From the NCBI GenBank assembly GCA_030600975.1, contig JAUVUL010000169.1, forward strand, positions 1-5,360: a stretch of DNA of 5,360 bases. The letters are read 5' to 3'. The position numbers were made by a program, and so were the translations under genes. The notes under the pieces were generated by a model. It saw nothing but the letters and a program-made list of their open reading frames with translations. It did no database searches and was not told the origin of the DNA. Positions 1 to 4,991 of this stretch are shown here, piece by piece. Within the stretch, counting starts at the first letter, position 1. Every line of letters begins with the position of its first letter. The stretch comes from Candidatus Aegiribacteria sp. GTDB lineage: Bacteria; Fermentibacterota; Fermentibacteria; Fermentibacterales; JCC-6.

Positions 1-1
1 C

Positions 2-682
2 CCTCCAATGGAAATGACCGGTGCCGATTCCAACGCCTTCGTAGCGCTGAAAATCACAATTGAATTCGACGAGGGAGTCACAGCTTTCTTTACCATCGGA
101 AGGTACGTGGAGGATCCCGAACCCACAGTCTTCTATTACGAGGATGAGTTCCCCTTCGATCCCGAAAACCTTACCGAAACCCTGAACAGGACTTTGTTCA
201 GCACCGAATACGCAGCAGACCGCGATGGAAATGTATACATTACTCCCATGTCAACCGAGGATTATATTGTCAGTGTATTCGACCGGGATGGGAATTTGAC
301 ACTGGAATTCCAACGTGAAATGGATCGAGTGGAAAAAACCGAAACTGAGATAGCCGAGGAGAAACAATGGATGGAGGCATGGCTCACCAGTATCGGCGTC
401 CAGGGAGTGCTGATCGAATACGATCCTAACCCATACAGATTCCTGACGAGTGACATCGGATACGATTCGCAGAACAGGATATGGGTAAGGCGGGGAACCG
501 AGCTTATGCCGGTATTCGATGTTTACGATATGGAAGGCGAACTGCTTTTCACAGCTGAAGTTGAAGGTGCGGGGGAGGACGCCCTCTACTGGGATTTCAT
601 GATCGACGAGCACGGAATGATGGCATATTCAACAAACCCGGAGTTCTTACATAAGATCTGGATAATGCAAATCCCTGAATAA
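2..682 (+). CDS. C-terminal part of a 6-bladed beta-propeller protein (5' end outside window)
   Basis: The frame is open to the left edge (Pro-Pro precedes the first Met at base 8), so this is most likely the 3' part of a longer gene. An ATG start at 8 has no visible ribosome site. Counting from that Met, blade-like motifs recur: DRDGNVYIT at 71-79, FDRDGNL at 91-97, YDSQNRIWVRRG at 152-163, FDVYDMEGELL at 170-180 and IDEHGMMAY at 199-207. This Asp-x-x-Gly-Asn plus beta-strand pattern is typical of NHL/6-bladed beta-propeller proteins. A charged, probably helical insert (about 104-126, rich in Glu, Lys and Arg) separates two blades. Such proteins are usually exported and act as binding scaffolds, but the N-terminus with any signal peptide is missing, so location and ligand are unknown. 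It ends at TAA (680-682), 217 bases before the next gene, and is probably not co-transcribed with it. Confidence is high that it codes and moderate for the fold. Confidence 0.75.
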   Translation, partial: PPMEMTGADSNAFVALKITIEFDEGVTAFFTIGRYVEDPEPTVFYYEDEFPFDPENLTETLNRTLFSTEYAADRDGNVYITPMSTEDYIVSVFDRDGNLTLEFQREMDRVEKTETEIAEEKQWMEAWLTSIGVQGVLIEYDPNPYRFLTSDIGYDSQNRIWVRRGTELMPVFDVYDMEGELLFTAEVEGAGEDALYWDFMIDEHGMMAYSTNPEFLHKIWIMQIPE

Positions 683-702
683 GCAATTGGGGACGGATGC
701 TA

Positions 703-722
703 TTACATCGGTACCGATGTAA
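703..722. repeat. Perfect 20-base palindrome between the propeller gene and pilT
   Basis: TTACATCGGT is followed directly by its exact reverse complement ACCGATGTAA, with GGTACC at the centre. It starts 20 bases after the upstream stop. As RNA it would form a strong hairpin (8 pairs closing a 4-base loop). There is no T-run on either side, so it does not look like a standard intrinsic terminator. As DNA it could be an operator for a dimeric regulator, though it lies about 70 bases upstream of the predicted pilT -35 box. The palindrome is seen directly; any role is inference. Confidence 0.6.
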
Positions 723-789
723 CCGGCACATCAACCCACCCCGGAATACCTGGAACTGTAGGAAGAATACATAGCATTCACTCAGGGCT

Positions 790-819
790 TTGACAGAGGT
801 ATGTAGTTATTAGTATTGT
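790..819 (+). promoter_or_regulatory. Predicted sigma70-type promoter of the pilT operon
   Basis: TTGACA (790-795) is a perfect -35 consensus. At 18 bases spacing it is followed by TATTGT (814-819), matching 4 of 6 positions of TATAAT. Transcription would start near 826 and give a leader of about 74 bases before the pilT ATG. The leader contains short GC-rich complementary stretches (for example CGGC/GCCG near 838-858 and GGAT/ATCC near 867-880). I see no match to the c-di-GMP or cGAMP riboswitch cores that sometimes precede pilus genes. Confidence 0.4.
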
Positions 820-888
820 CAATTCTGATAGATAATCACGGCTGGCAGGAAGCGCCGGGGTCTTCAGGATGAGGAAATCCGATGTATT

Positions 889-893
889 AGGAG
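889..893 (+). promoter_or_regulatory. Ribosome binding site of pilT
   Basis: AGGAG lies 6 bases upstream of the ATG at 900, an ideal Shine-Dalgarno position. It fixes this start, which also agrees with the usual PilT N-terminus. Confidence 0.8.
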
Positions 894-899
894 CATAAC

Positions 900-1970
900 A
901 TGGCGACCATTGACAACCTGTTACGTGTTCTGCAGAAGAATGATGGTTCCGATCTGCACATCTCACCAGAGAATTCTCCTCTGGTGAGAATTTCTGGTGA
1001 TCTATTACCGTTGGGGGACAAGAAGATAACTCCTGGCCAGAGCAAAACGATGCTGTACGATATATTGACCGATTTACAGAAGGAAGAGTTCGAAGCTACT
1101 TACGATATCGATTTCGCCTACGAGGTTCCCTCCCTGGATGCCAGATTTCGAGTCAATATCTTTCTTGGCCGCCACGGTATCAGTGCAGTCCTTCGTATGA
1201 TTCCAAACGAAATATTGACGGTGGAGCAACTTGGACTTCCCCCTGTCGTCCTGGATTTCACTCGATATTCCAAAGGATTGATTCTGGTTACCGGACCGAC
1301 TGGAAGTGGTAAATCAACTACTTTGGCTGCTTTGATAGACCACATCAATAGAACCCGGAAGGGACATATTATCACTATCGAGGACCCCATCGAATTTATT
1401 CATACCAGCCAGGGGTGCCTGGTCAACCAAAGGGAAGTAGGTACTCATACAAAATCCTTCAAATCGGCATTAAGAGCCTCCCTTCGAGAGGACCCTGACA
1501 TTATTCTGGTAGGTGAGATGCGTGATCTTGAAACGATAGAGCTGGCAATAACTGCCGCCGAAACCGGTCAGCTTGTATTTGGCACCCTTCATACGAGCAG
1601 TGCTGCAAAAACGGTCGATCGCATCATCAACGTCTTTCCCACAAATCAGCAGGAGCAGATCCGCACCATGCTGGCTGAATCTATTGTGGGGGTAATAGCC
1701 CAGCAGCTTCTCAGAACCGTTGATGGTAAACGCTGTGCAGCTTTGGAAATTTTATTCGTTAACTCAGCGGTGTCCAACCTGATCAGGGAAAGAAAGACGT
1801 TCCAGATACCGTCGGTTATTCAAACCGGAAAAAGCAAAGGGATGCAGCTTTTAGATCAGGCTCTCCAGAACCTTGTAGAAGCCAGGAAAATATCCATAGA
1901 GGAAGCCTACAAATACGCCGTCAACAAGAGTCTTTTCCCGCTAACGGAGGAAGGGATCGAATATCGATGA
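900..1970 (+). CDS. pilT: Type IV pilus retraction ATPase PilT
   Basis: This is a 356-residue hexameric secretion-ATPase-family motor that sits on the cytoplasmic side of the inner membrane and powers pilus depolymerisation (twitching, surface sensing, DNA uptake). All family hallmarks are visible: the N-terminal GSDLHISPENSPLVRISGDL segment (about 16-35), Walker A GPTGSGKST (132-140, Lys138), Asp box ITIEDPIEF (158-166), Walker B segment DPDIILVGEMRDLET (198-212, Glu206), and His box TGQLVFGTLHT (222-232, His231). The C-terminal motif AVSNLIRE (290-297) corresponds to the AIRNLIRE signature of PilT and separates it from the extension ATPase PilB, as does the absence of the long PilB N-terminal domain and zinc site. 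Length is normal for PilT, and PilU is the main alternative within the family. It has its own predicted promoter and a strong ribosome site. It overlaps the next gene by 4 bases (ATGA), which predicts translational coupling. No pilin, pilB or pilC genes are in the window. Confidence 0.95.
   Translation: MATIDNLLRVLQKNDGSDLHISPENSPLVRISGDLLPLGDKKITPGQSKTMLYDILTDLQKEEFEATYDIDFAYEVPSLDARFRVNIFLGRHGISAVLRMIPNEILTVEQLGLPPVVLDFTRYSKGLILVTGPTGSGKSTTLAALIDHINRTRKGHIITIEDPIEFIHTSQGCLVNQREVGTHTKSFKSALRASLREDPDIILVGEMRDLETIELAITAAETGQLVFGTLHTSSAAKTVDRIINVFPTNQQEQIRTMLAESIVGVIAQQLLRTVDGKRCAALEILFVNSAVSNLIRERKTFQIPSVIQTGKSKGMQLLDQALQNLVEARKISIEEAYKYAVNKSLFPLTEEGIEYR
961..989 (+). repeat. 11-base inverted repeat (hairpin) inside the 5' coding part of pilT
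   Basis: TCTCACCAGAG (961-971) and CTCTGGTGAGA (979-989) are exact reverse complements separated by 7 bases. A further copy of TCTGGTGA at 993-1000 could pair with the left arm instead, so two mutually exclusive foldings exist. It covers pilT codons 21-30, about 60 bases after the start. It may influence early translation or mRNA stability, or may simply reflect codon choice. Confidence 0.5.
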
Positions 1971-2416
1971 GTAATGAAAAAATCGAGAAGAAGAAGAAGA
2001 AAGTTCTATTCACCCTTACCGATGGCACAGTAATTAAGGGTGAAATATATCTCTGGTTGTACTCCACAAATCGAATGGGACCGCAACGGATTGACGAACT
2101 CCTGAATGAGGGAACCCCGTTCATCCCTATAAAAACGGTTGACAGTCATGTACTTTTAAACAGCACTCACATTATGCTTGCACGGGCAGAGATGGAGAAG
2201 AACATCCATGACTCCATCATGATGGGCAAGAAGTACACTGTGCATATTACTACCCTGCTTCATAATAACCTCGAGGCCGACCTTTTTATAAGTCTTCCTG
2301 AAGGTTTCCGACGTGTTAAAGACTACCTGGACCAACCAATCCGGTTTTTCACCTTCTTCCTGCCTGAGCACATCCTCTGCATCAATCGGGATTGTATCGT
2401 CTCCATTCGAGATTAA
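1967..2416 (+). CDS. Small PilT-coupled protein with two copies of one domain, function unknown
   Basis: This protein has 149 residues. Its ATG lies inside the pilT stop (ATGA overlap). A purine-rich stretch (GGAGG at 1946-1950, then AAGGG) lies just upstream at slightly long spacing, so coupled translation with pilT is likely. After a Lys-rich head (residues 5-12), the protein seems to be an internal duplication: about 13-71 and 90-147. In each half an exposed strand pair (GTVIKGEIYL; NNLEADLFISL) is followed by an Arg-hydrophobic helix start and a strand (RIDELLNEGTPFIPI at 41-55; RVKDYLDQPIRFFTF at 116-130), then a closing strand with Asn and Ile (HVLLNSTHIM at 61-70; HILCINRDCIV at 135-145). 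Residues 41-70 and 116-145 align without a gap. The single-domain pattern resembles small uncharacterised DUF6812-like proteins, from memory and unverified. There is no signal peptide and no membrane segment, so it is probably cytosolic. A role in regulating or docking the PilT motor is inferred from operon structure only. Confidence 0.85.
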   Translation: MSNEKIEKKKKKVLFTLTDGTVIKGEIYLWLYSTNRMGPQRIDELLNEGTPFIPIKTVDSHVLLNSTHIMLARAEMEKNIHDSIMMGKKYTVHITTLLHNNLEADLFISLPEGFRRVKDYLDQPIRFFTFFLPEHILCINRDCIVSIRD

Positions 2417-2521
2417 TTTCTGTTTCGGGAACAGCAGTTAACCGGTAGATCGCTTCAATTCCACGGTATCCAACTGTACTACCGCACCGATTTCCATTGC
2501 TCTATATTGGATGCAATCACC

Positions 2522-2546
2522 TTTTATTTAAATATTGTAAATAAAA
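2522..2546. repeat. AT-rich inverted repeat (9-base arms, 7-base loop)
   Basis: TTTTATTTA (2522-2530) and TAAATAAAA (2538-2546) are perfect reverse complements around AATATTG. It lies next to the TCCGTCCCCA motif and the transposase relic, so it may be the subterminal hairpin or end of an older element. With AT-only stems it is a poor terminator. Confidence 0.5.
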
Positions 2547-2565
2547 TCCCTCCGTCCCCATTTAA

Positions 2566-2668
2566 TTAGTTATGTCGGCTTACCGTCATAAGTAATCGAA
2601 TCAGAAATGCGGTTTTATCGGAGTCGTTCAAGAAAATGTTCTGTCGACCGGTACCACGAGCAGTCACA
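2566..2668 (-). pseudogene. Relic of a second RAYT-type transposase copy (N-terminal piece)
   Basis: Bases 2568-2668 align without gaps to 3431-3531 of the neighbouring transposase gene, 91 of 101 identical by my count. Read on the minus strand it gives 33 codons, beginning VTARGTGRQNIFLNDSDK and ending LLMTVSRHN, then a stop (2566-2568). These match residues 16-48 of the neighbour with three substitutions (Lys to Ala, Asp to Ile, Asn to Ser). The frame is intact within the fragment, but both ends are missing: no start, no HUH motif and no catalytic Tyr. It is a truncated fossil in the same orientation as the full element, pointing to an older insertion of a related element at this spot. Confidence 0.85.
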
Positions 2669-2669
2669 C

Positions 2670-2695
2670 GCTTATGGGGTCGGCTTATGGGGTCG
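2670..2695. repeat. Tandem 13-base direct repeat at the left edge of the element
   Basis: GCTTATGGGGTCG occurs twice back to back (2670-2682 and 2683-2695). The second copy runs into the left terminal inverted repeat (GGGGTCG are its first seven bases). The first copy abuts the transposase relic. It looks like a duplicated element edge or a scar of two insertions at the same site. Confidence 0.75.
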
Positions 2696-2710
2696 TATCT
2701 TGAATTTTGG
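2689..2710. repeat. Left terminal inverted repeat (22 bases)
   Basis: Exact reverse complement of 3601-3622. The match stops on both sides of the 22 bases. It lies 11 bases beyond the transposase stop codon, and its outer part is shared with the tandem 13-mer. Confidence 0.85.
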
Positions 2711-2721
2711 TGTTTTTCTCT

Positions 2722-3575
2722 TTAGTTGTTATTCTCAAGATTCTTTATGATCTTACTGATGGTACTGTAGTGTATACCAGAATGCTTAGCAATCTCCTGT
2801 TGGGTATACCCATGTTTTATATGAGCAGTATAGATAGCTTTATTACGACCGACTCTATCTGAAGCAATGGCAAAAAGATCCTCAAGTGATGGACGGTTTA
2901 AGAATCTTTGGTTACGAGGAACTTCGGGAAGGTCATGGTATTTATCACTTCCGACAAGAGATTCCACGAACCGCTCTCCCCCTAGAATCAAATGACCCCT
3001 GGTCTCTTCAAAAGGGGATACAGTATCATCAGAATCGTTCACAAATAAAATGTACTTCCGCTCAGCTGTAAACTTATCAAACCCGAATTGAGATAGTATC
3101 CACTCTGTACTAAGAGGACTGTCTTCTTGTTGATAGAGACCAGCGGTCTGTCTGTAACTGCTCCAAGTATAATCATCCGGAGACTTGGCAATACCGGAGC
3201 GAACAGGATTCAGTACGATATATCTGCACAATTCCAGAAGGTAGCTATCCTTCTCTACAACGATTGCTTTGAAACGTCCCTGGAATAAATGCCCTGTACG
3301 ATCATGCGAATGATTGAAGTACTGAGCATATGCACTGTTCAGCAGTTTCATTCCCGCTGACAAATTCCCTTCGGATGTCTCAAGTAGTAAATGGTAGTGT
3401 TTGACATGAGACAATATGCATGGCAAAGCCAGTTATGCCGATTTACCGTCATAAGTAATCGATCCAGAAATTTGGTCTTATCGGAGTCATTCAAGAAAAT
3501 ATTCTGTCGACCGGTACCACGAGCAGTCACATGGTATACAGCGCCCGGATATTCTATTCGGAGTGATCTAGTCAT
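2722..3575 (-). pseudogene. REP-associated (RAYT-type) Y1 HUH transposase, frameshifted
   Basis: Two overlapping reading frames together make one single-strand DNA transposase of about 284 residues. The N-terminal piece (3575 down to 3348) has the family opening EYPGAVYHVTARG (8-20) and runs to YCLMSN. The second frame (stop at 2722) resumes with HYHLLLET, the HUH metal-binding histidines, then GHLFQGRFKA and CRYIVLNPVRSG. In the last motif Tyr69 of the second frame is the likely nucleophile. A C-terminal helix-turn-helix follows (GYTQQEIAKHSGIHYSTISK, about 207-226). The frames join cleanly if one C is restored between 3399 and 3400 (AACAC read as AACCAC, Asn-His). The break falls exactly before the first catalytic His. 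No classical slippery heptamer is present, so this looks like a recent inactivating deletion or a sequencing error rather than programmed frameshifting. The ATG at 3573-3575 has no Shine-Dalgarno sequence; see the promoter entry. Confidence 0.88.
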
Positions 3576-3581
3576 AGGAAA

Positions 3582-3611
3582 AGTATAATAACAATTAAGC
3601 CAAAATTCAAG
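3582..3611 (-). promoter_or_regulatory. Promoter of the transposase, -35 inside the right terminal repeat, leaderless start
   Basis: On the minus strand TTGAAT (3611-3606) is followed after 18 bases by TATACT (3587-3582). Only six bases separate the -10 box from the ATG at 3575, so transcription would begin at or beside the A of the start codon. This fits the absence of a ribosome binding site. The -35 box belongs to the terminal inverted repeat; the -10 box is internal to the element. Confidence 0.55.
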
Positions 3612-3622
3612 ATACGACCCCG
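3601..3622. repeat. Right terminal inverted repeat (22 bases)
   Basis: Exact reverse complement of 2689-2710, 25 bases upstream of the transposase ATG. It carries the transposase -35 box and also forms the last codons and stop of the interrupted gene at 3607-3693. Confidence 0.85.
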
Positions 3623-3693
3623 TTAGGTTGAGGTTCCATGACCGACGCCGGCAGGATTAATGCTGCAGCGATCACTGCTTTCAGTGTTCTCAT
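3607..3693 (-). pseudogene. Signal-peptide start of an exported protein, cut off by the element
   Basis: Starting 40 bases after the lipoprotein stop, this 28-codon frame begins MRTLKAVIAAALILPASV: a positive N-terminus then a hydrophobic Ala/Ile/Leu core, a typical Sec signal-peptide start. Six residues later the frame enters the terminal repeat of the element (3622) and stops at TGA (3607-3609), so the last residues (GVVS) are element-encoded. Same strand and close spacing suggest it was the next gene in the operon with the glycosidase lipoprotein. I could not find the rest of the gene on the far side of the element, so it was deleted or lies outside the window. The ribosome site is weak. 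An alternative is a chance frame. Confidence 0.45.
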
Positions 3694-3733
3694 TCCAAAC
3701 CATCTTTTACTTTTCTGAGCCGGTGCAGAAGCT

Positions 3734-4882
3734 CTACCAGCCCCTTGCCCGGGTTTCCTCAAGCAGCTGAGGCCAGGCATATTTGTCCGTTCCATCATGA
3801 TGTCGAAGTCCCAGAGTTGCAAGATATTCCAGGAATCCCGGGTCCGAAATACCGTAATACTCCTCCATTTCATCAAGCTGTTCACCAGAGATATCATGAA
3901 GCCAGTCGATGAGTACCAGTTTGATATTCAGCCTGCAATCATCCCATGCTGTGAAGAACTCATGGTAAAACTGCGCCTGCTCCGACAGCGAACTGCCGCA
4001 GTACTCGGAACCGGACTGATAGCCCACCTCGTTGAGCCAGATCTCCCGTCCCGGGAACGAGTTCTCGATTTGCTCAAGATGTGAATGTACAACTTCTGGA
4101 TCCATCACCTGGAACGAGGAAGTCTGTGGATAATACGTCAGCATGACAACATCGGTGTACTGGTTTACCTGCTGGACATGAGACAGGTCTCCACCAATAA
4201 CACCGTTCATTACAGTGTTCTTGACTCCAAGGGCAATGTTCGGATAGGACGACCTGATGTAATCCGATGTGGATGCAACGAACTGGATGTAATCCACCCA
4301 GGCTTCATCGGAGAGGAAAAGGTCAGTTTCGTTGCCTATGCTTAAACTTATTATTGTTACGTTGGATGGGATCTCGGAAAGAACCCAGTCAACAAGGTTG
4401 TTGAAGGCTTCTATCATCTCCGGGGAATCCCAATCGCTGCCGGAAAGGTAATCGGGTACAGTGCTGTGAACCGTGTTTACCACAGCAAGACTGAGCATCA
4501 CATCGATGCCGTAGTATCCAAAGAAACCAATGGCTTCAAATACTCCACCCATCGGATCCTGATAAACTCCTTCGGATACTTCAATTGAATCCCAGGGGAT
4601 GTTAAGTTCAATGATCTGAATCCCTGCCTGCAATGCTACATCGAACGAACTCCAGAAACCATCCTCGCTTTCAGTGATCCCGATGCCAAGCATACGGTCA
4701 CCAGCTGACTGAGGCGACTCGGCTGGTATCACCTGGTAACCCTCTGCAGGAGCGATGGATCCATTACCGCAGGATAAGAGAAATAGTGGGATCGACAGAA
4801 TAACCGTCAATAGAAGAAAACCTATCCGGCTACCATCAATGCTGATGGAAATCGTACTGTACGAATTTTGCATTGAGATCAT
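3734..4882 (-). CDS. Lipoprotein with TIM-barrel glycoside hydrolase (clan GH-A-like) domain
   Basis: This is a 382-residue protein, predicted to be lipid-anchored and to cleave a glycan outside the cytoplasm. A hydrophobic core (GFLLLTVILSIPLFLL, 21-36) ends in the lipobox LLSC with Cys38 as the lipidated residue. The remainder fits a TIM barrel: first strand and helix at MLGIGITESEDGFW (64-77), IIELNIPWDSIEVSEGVY (90-107), IISLSIGNETD (177-187) with Glu185 in the Asn-Glu position of the acid/base, DVVMLTYYPQ (244-253), IWLNEVGYQSG (281-291) with Glu285 as likely nucleophile, and LVLIDWLHD (322-330) with the Trp often found at strand eight. The exact GH family and substrate are not recognised. 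The start at 4882 is chosen because AAGGAG lies 10 bases upstream; an ATG at 4969 is in frame but has no ribosome site. The Ser-rich stretch before the hydrophobic core is unusual for a signal peptide, so the true start may lie further in. It lies downstream of a methyltransferase gene and ahead of a broken exported-protein gene. Confidence 0.8.
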   Translation of the reverse strand: MISMQNSYSTISISIDGSRIGFLLLTVILSIPLFLLSCGNGSIAPAEGYQVIPAESPQSAGDRMLGIGITESEDGFWSSFDVALQAGIQIIELNIPWDSIEVSEGVYQDPMGGVFEAIGFFGYYGIDVMLSLAVVNTVHSTVPDYLSGSDWDSPEMIEAFNNLVDWVLSEIPSNVTIISLSIGNETDLFLSDEAWVDYIQFVASTSDYIRSSYPNIALGVKNTVMNGVIGGDLSHVQQVNQYTDVVMLTYYPQTSSFQVMDPEVVHSHLEQIENSFPGREIWLNEVGYQSGSEYCGSSLSEQAQFYHEFFTAWDDCRLNIKLVLIDWLHDISGEQLDEMEEYYGISDPGFLEYLATLGLRHHDGTDKYAWPQLLEETRARGW

Positions 4883-4991
4883 TATTGCAGAACTCCTTAG
4901 AGTCCTTGAGTTCAAACAGTTCAAGATACACATCTGTGAGAGCCTTTCCGCGTCTTCCTGAGTCTCCATAACCGATGCCAGAATGATCCTG
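4836..4991 (-). other. Possible remnant coding stretch between methyltransferase and lipoprotein
   Basis: On the minus strand a frame different from the lipoprotein reads ALTDVYLELFELKDSKEF and onward to FHQH and a TGA (4838-4836), with strongly protein-like content. Upstream, the frame directly after the methyltransferase stop reads YEITPDRIILASVMETQEDA, also protein-like. The two would join into one helix (AERLSQM-YLELFELKD) if two bases near 4929-4932 (TGTG) were removed. No start codon with a ribosome site is visible. The stretch overlaps the lipoprotein start by 47 bases. It may be the decayed end of a gene, a short gene with a sequencing indel, or chance. I do not recognise a family. 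Confidence 0.3.
4893..4898 (-). promoter_or_regulatory. Ribosome binding site deciding the lipoprotein start
   Basis: AAGGAG on the minus strand, 10 bases before the ATG at 4882-4880 and 19 before the next in-frame ATG (4873). It favours the 382-residue version over the 411-residue frame. Confidence 0.5.

Larger units (their letters stand above)
2417..2688. other. Non-coding gap with mobile-element debris
   Basis: No intact gene is seen between the small pilT partner and the transposable element. Just after the stop there is a short possible hairpin (CTGTT at 2420-2424, AACAG at 2430-2434) without a T-run, a weak terminator candidate at best. From 2437 to 2520 I see nothing definite. From about 2522 rightward come an AT-rich inverted repeat, a TCCGTCCCCA motif (2551-2560), the transposase relic and the tandem 13-mer, each listed separately. 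Confidence 0.6.
2689..3622 (-). mobile_element. 934-base insertion element with perfect 22-base terminal inverted repeats and a Y1 transposase
   Basis: The 22 bases at 2689-2710 are the exact reverse complement of 3601-3622. Each end begins GGGGTCGTATC at its outer edge and ends ATTTTGG inward. Between them lies one gene, a REP-associated-type Y1 HUH transposase on the minus strand, which fills nearly the whole element. I see no target-site duplication: outer flanks are CTTAT on the left and GTTAG on the right. REP-associated transposases often sit between inverted copies of short repeat sequences (the REPtron arrangement), while classic IS200/IS605 elements lack inverted ends. The ends here are not themselves obvious hairpins. 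The transposase is frameshifted, so the element may be immobile unless helped in trans. It interrupts a minus-strand gene start at its right side. Confidence 0.75.

Noticed and set aside
251..613. Minus-strand frames opposite the beta-propeller gene
   Set aside because: Their peptides lack domain motifs and lie fully antisense to a clearly coding frame with repeated blade motifs.
820..899. Possible cyclic-dinucleotide riboswitch in the pilT leader
   Set aside because: Such RNAs control pilus genes in some bacteria, but the leader lacks the conserved core sequences, and only short weak stems can be drawn.
1118..1390. Minus-strand frame inside pilT
   Set aside because: Antisense shadow of the conserved Walker A region of pilT; no ribosome site or own motif.
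2420..2434. Terminator after the pilT partner
   Set aside because: The stem has only five pairs and no T-run follows.
2430..2520. Short minus-strand frame starting MEIGAVVQLDTVELK
   Set aside because: Only 19 codons with no ribosome site; not supportable as a gene or as the rest of the interrupted exported protein.
2886..3071. Plus-strand frame inside the transposase
   Set aside because: Antisense to the well-conserved transposase; no family features.
3390..3410. Programmed -1 frameshift in the transposase, as in some insertion sequences
   Set aside because: No X-XXY-YYZ slippery heptamer at the junction, and RAYT-type transposases are normally single-frame. A lost base is simpler.
3797..4345. 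Plus-strand frames across the lipoprotein gene
   Set aside because: Shadows of the glycosidase gene, which has a lipobox and ordered barrel motifs on the minus strand.
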